Part shown: positions 45,888-56,039 of the stretch, one piece after another
Layout: every line of letters begins with the position of its first letter
How positions within the stretch are numbered: position 1 is the stretch's first letter
Source of the DNA: Teredinibacter sp. KSP-S5-2
GTDB taxonomy: Bacteria; Pseudomonadota; Gammaproteobacteria; Pseudomonadales; Cellvibrionaceae
Assembly (NCBI RefSeq): GCF_032773895.1
Contig: NZ_CP120416.1
Coordinates: 62,001-126,000, forward strand
DNA length: 64,000 nucleotides
Direction of reading: 5' to 3'
The notes under the pieces: model-generated
The model's input: the letters and a program-made list of their open reading frames with translations, nothing else
What the model was told of the DNA's origin: nothing
The model's database searches: none
Translations under genes and position numbers: made by a program

Positions 45888-46601
45888 ATGAGTAATTCAT
45901 CACCTGTACAACTTAGTTTGCATGTGTCTTTAAATGACGAGGCGACATTTGAAAACTTTTATGCCTCAGGTGAAACGAATGCTCAAGCTCGCCAGGCATT
46001 GGAGATGTTTGCCCGGGGGGAGGGAGAAAACTGCCTGATGATCTGGGGGGCTCGAGGTTGCGGTTTAACTCACCTGTTGCAGTCTGTCTGCCACGATGCC
46101 TCGGAAAACAATATCACCATCCAATATATTCCCATGCGCCATATGATTGGTTATTCAGCCGAAGATATATGTGAAGGCCTGGATGGCGTCGAGATTGTGT
46201 GTGTTGATGGAATTGAATATATCTGCGGGAATCGGGAATGGGAATTGGCGCTGTTTCATTTGTTTAACCGAATAAAAGACGCAGGCCATAAAATTCTAAT
46301 ATCGTCCCACACCAGCCCGCCTTCACTGCCAATCCTATTGGCGGATTTGAAATCGCGTCTGCTTGGCTGCGTGATCTATCACATTGAAAGTCTGAATGAC
46401 TCTGGTAAAGAGGAAGCGTTGGTATTGCGGGCTTCGGCCAGAGGAATGGAGATGCCGGCTGAGGTTGCCCGTTTTATATTAAGCCGGGCGTCACGGGACA
46501 CAAATGAATTGTTTAACTTTTTGCATCGCCTGGATGATGCATCCCTCCAGCATCAGCGAAAGCTTACCATCCCTTTCGTTAAGGAAATTCTGAATCTTTA
46601 G
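45888..46601 (+). CDS. hda: DnaA regulatory inactivator Hda
   Basis: AAA+ protein of 237 residues that, with the DNA sliding clamp, stimulates hydrolysis of DnaA-ATP after initiation. A clamp-binding motif QLSLH sits at the extreme N-terminus (residues 5-9), as required for Hda. The Walker A region is GARGCGLTHLL, where the usual lysine is leucine; Hda proteins as a group deviate here, often with arginine. Walker B is VCVDGIEYI, and the arginine-finger region SRASRDTNELF is present. Context with DUF2066 and purM supports the call. Confidence 0.92.
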   Translation: MSNSSPVQLSLHVSLNDEATFENFYASGETNAQARQALEMFARGEGENCLMIWGARGCGLTHLLQSVCHDASENNITIQYIPMRHMIGYSAEDICEGLDGVEIVCVDGIEYICGNREWELALFHLFNRIKDAGHKILISSHTSPPSLPILLADLKSRLLGCVIYHIESLNDSGKEEALVLRASARGMEMPAEVARFILSRASRDTNELFNFLHRLDDASLQHQRKLTIPFVKEILNL

Positions 46602-46782
46602 CGGCTTTCTCATTTAGATGATATTGATCTAGTTTCTCCCGCTTTTACCTATTTTTATTATCAGTTGCCTGGACAATCTTTGGCAGCCTACAAACGTTTT
46701 CAGCTATATTTTATAAACTGGGTCTGCCCTTGGTTATGGCACGGTTACCCTTTCATTTGCCCGTAAGATCCGAGCTGACAAT

Positions 46783-47760
46783 ATGGTTGAGGTCGAATTA
46801 TTTCGCATGCCTGCGTATATACAAATGTGTAAAACCTGTTATTTGTGCGTCATTTTTCGTGCGGCAGGTTGTTGGGTATGTACCCTCTTGTTGTTGGTGT
46901 CCAGTAACTCTCTCAAAGCAGAAAATATTGATGATGGTAATACAGCCGATGTTATGGTGGTTAAATATTGGGCTGAAGGGTTGTCGCCAGGTATTCGTCC
47001 TTACCTTACTGAGTTGATACGTCAGGCGCTTATCGCCACAGAGGCTGAGTATGGCCCCTATCGTTTGGATACCAATCATCCGCAGTTAAGTTCTCTGCGT
47101 TCAATGAGGGAAATGGAAAAAGACGGTAGGTTGAATTTGCAGTTTTCCAATAGTTGGCATAAAGGGGCGGAGCAGGTAGAGCAGATTATTTACCCTTATA
47201 CCAACGGTTTGCTTGGGCTGCGTAAGTGTTTGATTCGAAAAAATGATCTCGAGTTTTTCGACACTATTACAACATTGGATGAGTTTAAAAAAATTCGTAT
47301 TGGCCAAGGGGTGGGGTGGCCGGATAACGATGTCTATCGTGGTGAACATATCGAATTATATGAGGCGAAAGGTTATCAGGCATTATTTCCGATGTTAATG
47401 CATGGCCGGTTTGAATGTATTCCGCTTAGCGTGTTGGAAATTGAGGGAACGTTGAAAGACGCTCAGGTGGAATATCCTGACATGACTATTGCGCCCAATT
47501 TCTATATTTTTTATCCAATGAATTTAAGTCTTGTTGTGACCGGCTATAGGGAAGATATCGTCAGAAGAATGCAGGCTGGGTTTAAAAAAGTAATTGGCAG
47601 TAAAAAACATATTAAATTGTTGAATAAGTTTTATCCAAACATTACGCCTGATGCTGCTGTTGGACCCGTAAGTGTTGTTTTCCTGCATAACCCGAATTTA
47701 ACACCACATGAAAATGACAATAAAACTCAGGCAATGAGAGAAATTTTGCGTTTTTATTAG
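46783..47760 (+). CDS. Periplasmic solute-binding-protein-like protein
   Basis: About 311-325 residues depending on start (ATG 46783, 46807 or 46825; none has a clear ribosome site). An N-terminal hydrophobic segment ending SNSLKA looks like a signal peptide. The remainder has the pattern of a type II periplasmic binding protein (YWAEGLSPGIRPYLTELIRQAL, then FKKIRIGQGVGWPDND and MTIAPNFYIFYPMNLSLVV) but without a clear named family. No transporter or sensor kinase is beside it, so it may be a stand-alone receptor. It interrupts an otherwise Pseudomonas-like gene block. Confidence 0.7.
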   Translation: MVEVELFRMPAYIQMCKTCYLCVIFRAAGCWVCTLLLLVSSNSLKAENIDDGNTADVMVVKYWAEGLSPGIRPYLTELIRQALIATEAEYGPYRLDTNHPQLSSLRSMREMEKDGRLNLQFSNSWHKGAEQVEQIIYPYTNGLLGLRKCLIRKNDLEFFDTITTLDEFKKIRIGQGVGWPDNDVYRGEHIELYEAKGYQALFPMLMHGRFECIPLSVLEIEGTLKDAQVEYPDMTIAPNFYIFYPMNLSLVVTGYREDIVRRMQAGFKKVIGSKKHIKLLNKFYPNITPDAAVGPVSVVFLHNPNLTPHENDNKTQAMREILRFY

Positions 47761-47839
47761 TGTTTTTTTGAAATCCGTATTAATTTTCGTATTAATAATT
47801 TAATGTCAAAAAGTGTTTGGTTTTATTGGGTGGGAATAT

Positions 47840-47873
47840 AGGTAGCTTACTCACGAAAAACAGTAAGCTACCT
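47840..47873. terminator. Bidirectional terminator between convergent genes
   Basis: Perfect 12-bp inverted repeat AGGTAGCTTACT (47840-47851) / AGTAAGCTACCT (47862-47873) with a 10-base loop, midway between the solute-binding gene and sppA, which converge. T-rich sequence follows on the + strand (GTTGTTT). Confidence 0.65.
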
Positions 47874-47886
47874 GTTGTTTGGCTGT

Positions 47887-49743
47887 TTAGGGTGTTACAC
47901 ATTCAATACACTGGGCATAAACTTGCAAGCCTGCTTGTGCTTTTTTTGAGTTTTCCCGGAGTATGGTTAATTCTGCGCTTTCATTTAATCTTTGCAGGCC
48001 AGGGATATTGGAAATCTGTATCGAGCTGTCGAACAATTTTGTTGTGGCTGTCTGGGCCTCCTGCATAAGCGCCATCATAAATTGTTCTGAAGGGGTTAGT
48101 GGTCGTCGAATAGTTTTTACGGTAAATGTGTTTAGGCCTTGCTCTGATGCGGCGTGGGCTAATACATCCTGCAGTGAACCAAGGTTATCAATAAGCCCTA
48201 ACTCCAAAGCATTTTCGCCGGACCAGACCCGCCCTTGAGCAATTTGATGAATATGCTCTGGTGACTGATTTCGTGACTCGGCAACAATGGATAAAAATTT
48301 GCTGTAGATGTTTTCCACACCACTTTGCAAAATGGATTTTGCTTCCGGTGATAGCGTTCTGTCTGGGCGAAATGCGTCAGAAAGAGGGGTTGTGCCGACA
48401 CCGTCGGTAGATATTCCCAGTTTGCTAAATGCACGGGTAAAGTTAGGCATTATGCCAAATACACCGATAGAGCCGGTGATGGTTGAGGGTGTGGCCCAGA
48501 TTTCATCACCAGCGGTGGCCATCCAATATCCGCCGGAAGCGGCAACACTGCCCATTGAAATATAAACTGGTAGTCCGCGCTCCCGTAATTCGAGAATATC
48601 CTGACGTATCACTTCCGAGGCGAATGCGCTGCCTCCCGGGCTGTCGACCCGAATGACCAGAGCACTTAATTCGTCATCATTGCGGGCTATTTCAAGTAGT
48701 TCGGAAAAACTGTCTGAACCGATAACATCGTCACCGTGGTAGCCGTCGTATATCGCGCCCTGGGCCACGATTAAACCGACTTTGGGGTCGCTGCTTAGTT
48801 GTTTTGATAATTTAACGTGCTGTTGTATTTCTGCTGCACTGACGTAAGCAAAACTGTCTGAGTGTTTGCTTGTGCCAAATTTTTCGATCAGTTTATTGCC
48901 GACTTCTCTTTGTGTGGCCACCATGTCCACCAGTTTTTTCTCAAGCGCGTATTGTGCTGCGCTGAGTTTGGCTGATTCAATACTTGCGGGCATGTCGATA
49001 ATATATTGATCTAGATCGCCATCATTTAGCCCGCGAAGGCTTTCAACTTTTTTGGTGTACCTTTGCCAAAGCTGTGAAACCCAAAGTTGGTTATGTTCGC
49101 GCGATGCTTCGGACATGTCATTACGAATAAATGGTTCGATGGCGTCCTTGTATTGGCCTACACGAAAAACATTCACGTCAATTGAAAGCTTGTCCGCGGC
49201 ATCTTTTAAATAATTTCTATAGGTGCCATAGCCGGTTAAAAATACGGTGCCCAATTCATTTAAATAAATTTCGTCGGCGTAACTTGCCAAGTAATACTGC
49301 TGCTGAGAATAATTACCTGAAACTGCAATAACCGGTTTGCCGGTTTGTTTGAAGGATTCAATAGCCTGACCGATTTCTTCAAGCTTGCTCAATCCGCCGC
49401 CATATAGATAATTCAGGTTTAAAACGATTCCTTTCACTTTTTGGTTGTTTTTTGCGGCTTGAATTAACTCAATTAATTCTGTGACCGATGTTTCTATTTC
49501 CATGTTTTCGCGTTCGCCCAATAATTCCATTGGTGATGCCTGATAGCTTTTTTGGTCGACAAGATATCCGGTAGGGGCAAGTACTAACGCGCCTTCTTTA
49601 TCAGCTTGCTTGAGTTCTGGTTGAGACAGGATGGAGGAAATAATCGCAACGACGAGCAGCAGTACGAATATATTGAGAATAAGGTTTCTCAGCAAAGTAA
49701 TACTCTGCCAGATTTTTTTGAATAACCAAAATACCGCTTTCAT
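47887..49743 (-). CDS. sppA: Signal peptide peptidase SppA, 67K type
   Basis: Inner-membrane serine protease that degrades cleaved signal peptides. 618 residues with one N-terminal membrane helix (about 18-40) and two tandem S49 domains. The Ser-Lys dyad is visible: K199 in RVGQYKDAIEPF (N-terminal domain) and S403 in GSVAASGGYWMA (C-terminal domain), spaced as in E. coli SppA (K209/S409). It converges with the upstream solute-binding gene. It sits between hda and DUF2069, which are adjacent in Pseudomonas. Confidence 0.95.
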   Translation of the reverse strand: MKAVFWLFKKIWQSITLLRNLILNIFVLLLVVAIISSILSQPELKQADKEGALVLAPTGYLVDQKSYQASPMELLGERENMEIETSVTELIELIQAAKNNQKVKGIVLNLNYLYGGGLSKLEEIGQAIESFKQTGKPVIAVSGNYSQQQYYLASYADEIYLNELGTVFLTGYGTYRNYLKDAADKLSIDVNVFRVGQYKDAIEPFIRNDMSEASREHNQLWVSQLWQRYTKKVESLRGLNDGDLDQYIIDMPASIESAKLSAAQYALEKKLVDMVATQREVGNKLIEKFGTSKHSDSFAYVSAAEIQQHVKLSKQLSSDPKVGLIVAQGAIYDGYHGDDVIGSDSFSELLEIARNDDELSALVIRVDSPGGSAFASEVIRQDILELRERGLPVYISMGSVAASGGYWMATAGDEIWATPSTITGSIGVFGIMPNFTRAFSKLGISTDGVGTTPLSDAFRPDRTLSPEAKSILQSGVENIYSKFLSIVAESRNQSPEHIHQIAQGRVWSGENALELGLIDNLGSLQDVLAHAASEQGLNTFTVKTIRRPLTPSEQFMMALMQEAQTATTKLFDSSIQISNIPGLQRLNESAELTILRENSKKAQAGLQVYAQCIECVTP

Positions 49744-49774
49744 GGATCTATCCTTTTGTCTCGGTGTGAGGGCG

Positions 49775-50786
<1,012 letters not shown>

Positions 50787-51140
50787 TTATATCAGTGCGT
50801 TCACATTTTCTGGCGGACGTCCCAATACCGCTTGTTCACCCTTGATAACAATAGGGCGTTCAATTAATTTGGGGTTACTGACCATTGCTGCAATCAATTG
50901 TTCATCGGTTTTTTCCTGATCGGCCAGATTGAGCGACTTGTATGCGTCTTCCCCTTTGCGCAGTAATTCTCTCGGGGTGATTCCAAGTTTTTGAATAATG
51001 GTTTTTAATTCTTGTTCTGTTGGTGGCGTTTCCAAATAGAGGACAACCTCGGGTTGTATGCCGGCTTCTTCTATAAGCGCTAAAGTCTGACGGGATTTTG
51101 AACAACGAGGGTTGTGATAAATACGCAATGTATTCGACAT
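50787..51140 (-). CDS. arsC: Arsenate reductase (glutaredoxin type) ArsC
   Basis: Thioredoxin-fold protein of 117 residues with the catalytic cysteine in HNPRCSKSRQTL. It shows the three arginines expected for arsenate reduction (LRKGEDAY, ERPIVI and LGRPPENV). The family includes both true arsenate reductases and the YffB/Spx-like group; the RCSKSR and RPIV motifs favour arsenate reductase. No other ars genes (arsB, arsR) are nearby, so a role in arsenic resistance is not proven. First gene of the operon with wrbA. Confidence 0.88.
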   Translation of the reverse strand: MSNTLRIYHNPRCSKSRQTLALIEEAGIQPEVVLYLETPPTEQELKTIIQKLGITPRELLRKGEDAYKSLNLADQEKTDEQLIAAMVSNPKLIERPIVIKGEQAVLGRPPENVNALI

Positions 51141-51262
51141 AAATTCTCCAAATAGTAAAAAACGCTTTCTTATTAGGTGGGCGTGTTACGGCATTCTACA
51201 TGACATTGGCTTAGATATAGCGTTAAGCTGTATTTATTCAACCCTTTGATGGTAATCGGAAG

Positions 51263-52501
51263 ATGAATATAAAAAGCGTTGTACTGCCTATCTGGCATTT
51301 TATTCGGGGTTTGGCCAGCGAGTTTGTGGATAAGGGCTGCCAGCGCAGTGCGGCGGCGCTCACCTATATGACGCTTTTTGCCTTGGTCCCCCTGATGACT
51401 GTGACCTATTCCGTGTTTCTGATCATTCCTCAATCCGATGGCCTGGCGGAACAGTTACAAACCTGGATCTTTTCAAGCTTTGTGCCGCAAACCGGGCAGG
51501 AAGTGCAGTCGTATCTATCGGACTTTTCTTCTCAAGCGAGAAACCTGACAGGGTTTGGTATCGGCATGCTGGCGGTCACGTCTTATTTAATGCTGACCAA
51601 CATTGAGAAAACCTTTAACACCATCTGGGGGGTGAAGCAGGCTCGCAGAGGCTTGATGGGCTTCTTGCTTTATTGGGCGGTGCTAAGTATTGGCCCTTTT
51701 CTATTGGGGGCAGGGCTCGTTGTAAGTACTTACTTGCTGTCGATGAAGTTAGTTGTCCACGAGTTGACTCAGCTCGGCATGCTGGCGCCGCTTATCCGTC
51801 TTGCTCAATGGCTAATGACCAGCGCCGCATTTACGTTGTTATTTGCTGCCGTTCCAAATTGCAAGGTGCCGATCCGTTTCGCTTTAATCGGTGGTGCGGT
51901 TACTGCGGTCTGCTTTGAATTATTGAAAGCCGCTTTTGGTTATTTTGTTGCCAACTCCAGTTTTCAGTTGATTTATGGCGCCTTTGCTATCGTGCCGTTG
52001 TTTCTGTTGTGGATAAACTTTTTGTGGATGATTATTTTGGGGGGGGCGGTTTTTGTGCGTACCCTGGCGGAGCGTGGCTATGAAGGTAATCAAGATAAGC
52101 TCAGTGACACCTTAGCGTTGTTGAAATGCCTCCATGTATTTTACGAGAAATCCAAACAGGGGCAGGTTGTTAATGATGCTGACTGTGTGGGAAAGGGTAT
52201 TGGTTTGGTGCATTGGCAGGCATTACGTGAGCTTCTGGCCAAGCATCATTGGTTGGCGGTGACAGACTCAGGTGACTATGTATTGTGTCGGAGCTTGAGT
52301 CAGACAACGCTGTGGCAACTGATCTGCCTGATAAAAACGCCTGTGGCCGAGTTAACGGAATTGCGTTATGCGGAATCGTACCCCTGGCTGAGTGAGTTCA
52401 GAAAAATGCAAACGCCTCTTCACCAGGGGGCTGAGACTGCATATAACATTACTTTAGAATCGCTGTATGAGAAGGCTTCTCATTCGTCCCGGCAAAGTTA
52501 A
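51263..52501 (+). CDS. YihY/BrkB family inner-membrane protein
   Basis: 412 residues with six membrane segments in the first 275 residues. The family motifs AAALTYMTLFALVPLMTV, LTNIEKTFNTIWGVKQ and NFLWMIILGGAVFVRTL are present. The C-terminal part (about 285-412) is cytoplasmic and resembles a winged-helix fold, as in the longer YihY proteins. Once called ribonuclease BN, but that assignment has been withdrawn for the family; function remains unknown. It diverges from arsC, as in Pseudomonas. Confidence 0.9.
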   Translation: MNIKSVVLPIWHFIRGLASEFVDKGCQRSAAALTYMTLFALVPLMTVTYSVFLIIPQSDGLAEQLQTWIFSSFVPQTGQEVQSYLSDFSSQARNLTGFGIGMLAVTSYLMLTNIEKTFNTIWGVKQARRGLMGFLLYWAVLSIGPFLLGAGLVVSTYLLSMKLVVHELTQLGMLAPLIRLAQWLMTSAAFTLLFAAVPNCKVPIRFALIGGAVTAVCFELLKAAFGYFVANSSFQLIYGAFAIVPLFLLWINFLWMIILGGAVFVRTLAERGYEGNQDKLSDTLALLKCLHVFYEKSKQGQVVNDADCVGKGIGLVHWQALRELLAKHHWLAVTDSGDYVLCRSLSQTTLWQLICLIKTPVAELTELRYAESYPWLSEFRKMQTPLHQGAETAYNITLESLYEKASHSSRQS

Positions 52502-52612
52502 TTATTCTCTGCTATTCTCAGTCTATTGGTCTATTAGAACGAGGTTGATTAATCAGAACTGCTCTAATAAACGATGACTTCCTTGAAAAAAAATAGGGCT
52601 TATTAGCTGTAT

Positions 52613-52978
52613 ATGGCCACACCTCTTTTAATTTGTGACGACTCCGCTATGGCGCGTAAGCAGGTCGCGCGCGCTTTACCCGATAACTGGGACGTTGATA
52701 TTACCTTTGCTGCAAATGGTATAGAGGGGCTGGATGCTATCCGTGAGGGCCGTGGAGAGATGGTCTTTCTTGATCTGACTATGCCTGAGTTGGATGGCTA
52801 TGGTGTTCTGGAAGTGGTGAAGAACGAAGGCTTAAAGGCTGTTGTGATTGTTATCTCCGGCGATATCCAACCGGAAGCTCGGGAGAGGGTGCGATTGCTG
52901 GGCGCTTTGGACTTCATTAAAAAACCGATCAATAAAGAAAAACTGCAAAATGTGTTAGAAACCTACGGGTTGATCTGA
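52613..52978 (+). CDS. Single-domain response regulator (CheY-like)
   Basis: 121 residues consisting of one receiver domain and no output domain. Acidic pocket D9/D10, phosphoacceptor D54 (VFLDLTMPELDGYG), switch Ser in VIVISGD and conserved Lys in LDFIKKPI are all in place, so it should be phosphorylatable. No kinase is adjacent. In relatives such stand-alone regulators often work with CheC-type phosphatases or pilus/chemotaxis systems; here the partner cannot be named. Confidence 0.92.
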   Translation: MATPLLICDDSAMARKQVARALPDNWDVDITFAANGIEGLDAIREGRGEMVFLDLTMPELDGYGVLEVVKNEGLKAVVIVISGDIQPEARERVRLLGALDFIKKPINKEKLQNVLETYGLI

Positions 52979-53054
52979 CCTCTTACCTTAACCGTTATTC
53001 ATGATACTTATGCGCGTGGTATGCTAGACCCTTGTAGCAACCGGCAGATCTATT

Positions 53055-54332
53055 GTGAGCAAGAAGTTTCCTGAAAACCAAACCCGTTTTTCCCAACGTT
53101 TTACTTCTGATAGTGGCATCGTCAGTCTGATGGAAGATTTGGGGCAGGCGCTTAATGTAAACCCTGATCTTTTGTTTATGGGCGGTGGTAACCCCGCGCG
53201 AATCCGGGGTTTTGAAGACAGAATCGCAATCCATCTACAGCAAATTGCGCGCAACCCGGAAACTTTAAATAAGCTCATCGGTATCTACCAGTCCCCCCAA
53301 GGCTCTGAGGAATGCATTCAGGCTCTGGTTAAGTATTTTCGCAAACAGTGTGGTTGGTCTGTTTCGGAAAAAAATATCGCTATCACCAGTGGTAGTCAGT
53401 CGGCGTTTTTTCTTCTGATTAACATGTTGGCACAAAATGGTGGTGGTGAAGAGGCGCAGAAGAAAATCTGTTTTCCCATTATGCCGGAGTACCTGGGTTA
53501 CTCGGATCAAGGCATTGACCATGGAACCATGCTTGGTAACCTGCCTCGTGTTGAGCTACTGGATAAAAACCAGTTCAAATACCACATTGATTTTTCCTCT
53601 CTGGCTGTTGACGAAGAAACGGCCGCGATCTGTATTTCTCGTCCAACCAATCCCTCGGGAAACGTAATCTCCGGTGAAGAAGTTGAGCAGCTTACCTTGC
53701 TTGCTCAACGTAAGGGGATTCCCTTAATTGTTGACTGCGCCTATGGCAACCCGTTTCCCGGAGTGGTGTATGAACAGGTGGAAAGTTCATGGAACGAGAA
53801 CAGTATCTTTGTGATGAGTCTATCCAAGCTTGGTTTGCCAGGAGTGCGAACCGGCATTGTGGTGGCAAAAGAAGATTACATAGAACAAATCACCCGCGTG
53901 AACACCATTATGAACCTTGCATGCGGCAATCTCGGCCCGAGCCTGTTGACCTCTTTATTAAACGCCAATGAGCTGCCCGGTTTGTGTGATGAGGTGCTGT
54001 TACCCTTTTATCGTCGTCGTAGAGATTTTGCGCTTAAGCAGATCGAAAAGCATATGCAGGGTGTTCCCTATCGTGTTCATAAGCCGGAAGGTGCGTTTTT
54101 CCTTTGGTTGTGGTTTGAGGGTATGCCGATTTCGTCTGCTGAACTGTATGAGCGGATGAAGCAAAAAGGGGTGTTGATCATGGATGGTGAGCACTTCTTT
54201 TTTGGTCTGTCGGACAAAAATCGTCATGCTTATGAATGCATTCGCCTGACGTACTGCCAGAGTGAACCCGTGATTGAGCAAGCTATACGCCTACTTGGCC
54301 AAGAATTGAAGTCGGTCTACGAATTGGGTTAG
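53055..54332 (+). CDS. avtA: Valine--pyruvate aminotransferase (AvtA type)
   Basis: PLP-dependent fold-type I aminotransferase of 425 residues. The cofactor lysine lies in MSLSKLGLPGVRTGIV. CISRPTNPSGNVIS and VDCAYGNPFPG supply PLP-ring contacts, and IRLTYCQ near the end holds the substrate-carboxylate Arg. The opening RFTSDSGIVSLMEDLGQAL and the MGGGNPARI motif are characteristic of AvtA. The start is GTG 53055; no strong ribosome site. It makes alanine and 2-ketoisovalerate from valine and pyruvate. Confidence 0.9.
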   Translation: MSKKFPENQTRFSQRFTSDSGIVSLMEDLGQALNVNPDLLFMGGGNPARIRGFEDRIAIHLQQIARNPETLNKLIGIYQSPQGSEECIQALVKYFRKQCGWSVSEKNIAITSGSQSAFFLLINMLAQNGGGEEAQKKICFPIMPEYLGYSDQGIDHGTMLGNLPRVELLDKNQFKYHIDFSSLAVDEETAAICISRPTNPSGNVISGEEVEQLTLLAQRKGIPLIVDCAYGNPFPGVVYEQVESSWNENSIFVMSLSKLGLPGVRTGIVVAKEDYIEQITRVNTIMNLACGNLGPSLLTSLLNANELPGLCDEVLLPFYRRRRDFALKQIEKHMQGVPYRVHKPEGAFFLWLWFEGMPISSAELYERMKQKGVLIMDGEHFFFGLSDKNRHAYECIRLTYCQSEPVIEQAIRLLGQELKSVYELG

Positions 54333-54487
54333 CCATATTTGCTAAGCTTTATAGGTAATCACGCTAGTATTGGCAGAGCTGTGAGCGTGGTTGCTTAGAG
54401 GTGTATTCAGACGCTTCGAGAAATGATCTATGCGCCAGTAGGCATCTGGGGTATATTCAACGAGAACGAGTGACAACGAGAATAACA

Positions 54488-55960
54488 ATGACTACTCGCA
54501 GAGCATTAATAGTAGACGACTCAAAAACCGCTCAGGTGCGGTTGAAAAAGATGTTGAGTCGGTTTGGCTTGGAAGTCGACATCGCCTTTTCTGCGGAAGA
54601 GGCCTTAGGTATGTTGAGCTACAGAAACCCTGCCGTGATCTTTATGGATCACCATATGGAAGGCATGGATGGCTTCGAAGCCCTGAAAATTATCAAAGCA
54701 AACCCGAATACCGCCATGATCCCAGTGATCATGTATACAGCACAGAAAGGAGATGTGTACGTCGGCCAGGCGCGCGCACTTGGGGCGCTGGATATTCTGT
54801 CGAAAGAGATATTCAAACCCTCCAATCTGGAAAGAGTACTGCGCACCCTGAGTTTGGTAAATGGGGATGAAGATGAAAGTGAAGATCCGCAGGTTACCGC
54901 TGAAGAGAAAGCCAAGGTTGAACCGGCTGTAGCGGTCGAGGAGGTTGCTGAAGCCATTCAGTCTTCAGTAGAAATGAAAGCGGAATCCGATACACAGGAG
55001 ATCCCCTCCATCAAAGATGAAACCATTGAAATACGTTCTCGTTCCGGCGGTTTGGACCGGGAGGGGCTATATCAGGTTCAGGCACAAATCGCTCGTTTAT
55101 TTGAAATTCATATCGCAGACGTGCGTAGCCAAATTACACAAAATACCAAATACACCGTTAAGCAGCTCAGCGAAGAGATTGATAAAGCGTTCAACAAAGA
55201 AGTTACCGTTGATGATGTTCCATTATCGGTAGTGAAAGCGGAAGCGGACGCTGAACGCTCTCGCATTGGTTTGGTTTCCAATAGTTTATTACTGCTTATT
55301 CTTCTTGGCTTGGGGATCATGGCATTCCAGCAGTGGAACCTGGAAACGGAAATACAAAATATTGATAAAAAATATGAAGCTCTGGCCAACACCAAAACTA
55401 TGGAGAGTGATTTGGTCAACGTGATAGCAGAAAATGTATTTCGTTCTCAGCAAGAGCAGGAATTGTTAAACGATGGAAAGTTTCCATTGTTGGATACTTT
55501 GTCCTGGGCGTTAAGTAACTCCATCACTTTCGGTTACAACGAAATCCCATTAGGTGAAACGCAGACCCGTACTGTGGCAACATTGGTTGCACAACTGTAT
55601 CGAGCACAATTTCGTGGAGTGATTACATTAAACGTTAACTACGGTAATTGGTGTTTGGAAAGAACACCTCAGGGTGGGTACGCACTGGCTGAACCCAATA
55701 TGCCAGTAAGTGAATGTGTTTTTTATGAAGATATTTTTAACGAAACCGCTCCATCAGATTACCTAAGTGTCTCTTTTGTGAATCTGGAACAAACAGCAGA
55801 ACCTATCGTTCGCGGTGAAATAGAACTGGAAGTACTGCCACTGGGTTTTGAGTCGCAAGTGAAAGAATACCCAAGAGATAAAACAAGCGCTACGGCTGAA
55901 GAATGGAATAAAGCTGCGCAAATGAATAGTCGTATTTCTTTGACGTTTGTTCAGGCGTAA
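54488..55960 (+). CDS. Response regulator with transmembrane helix and extracytoplasmic domain
   Basis: 490 residues from the ATG at 54488; a longer frame to 54401 has no support. Receiver domain (about 1-122) with D10/D11, phosphoacceptor D54 (IFMDHHMEGMDGFEAL) and the conserved Lys in LDILSKEIF. An acidic Glu-rich linker (125-185) and an amphipathic helical segment (190-258) follow. One strong membrane helix (about 261-281) precedes a C-terminal region of about 209 residues not recognised as any domain, presumably periplasmic. This would pass a phosphorylation signal outward across the membrane, opposite to the usual direction. The role is unknown. Confidence 0.85.
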   Translation: MTTRRALIVDDSKTAQVRLKKMLSRFGLEVDIAFSAEEALGMLSYRNPAVIFMDHHMEGMDGFEALKIIKANPNTAMIPVIMYTAQKGDVYVGQARALGALDILSKEIFKPSNLERVLRTLSLVNGDEDESEDPQVTAEEKAKVEPAVAVEEVAEAIQSSVEMKAESDTQEIPSIKDETIEIRSRSGGLDREGLYQVQAQIARLFEIHIADVRSQITQNTKYTVKQLSEEIDKAFNKEVTVDDVPLSVVKAEADAERSRIGLVSNSLLLLILLGLGIMAFQQWNLETEIQNIDKKYEALANTKTMESDLVNVIAENVFRSQQEQELLNDGKFPLLDTLSWALSNSITFGYNEIPLGETQTRTVATLVAQLYRAQFRGVITLNVNYGNWCLERTPQGGYALAEPNMPVSECVFYEDIFNETAPSDYLSVSFVNLEQTAEPIVRGEIELEVLPLGFESQVKEYPRDKTSATAEEWNKAAQMNSRISLTFVQA

Positions 55961-55973
55961 TATATTTATTTTA

Positions 55974-56016
55974 AGGCCAACCAGAAATTGTTATTTGATC
56001 GCTTTCTAGTTGGCCT
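55974..56016. terminator. Hairpin between convergent genes
   Basis: AGGCCAAC (55974-55981) pairs with GTTGGCCT (56009-56016); after one mismatch the stem continues with AGAAA/TTTCT, leaving a 15-base loop. It lies between the membrane response regulator and the metallopeptidase gene, which converge. On the - strand an AT-rich tail follows. Confidence 0.6.
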
Positions 56017-56039
56017 GAAATTGAAGGTTAAGAGCAAGA

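Noticed and set aside
45888-46601. hda as an inactive pseudogene because the Walker A lysine is missing
   Set aside because: Hda proteins commonly lack that lysine; length, clamp motif and context are normal.
46730-47017. Alternative open frame overlapping the start of the solute-binding protein gene
   Set aside because: It is out of frame with the longer, signal-peptide-bearing gene and has no recognisable features.
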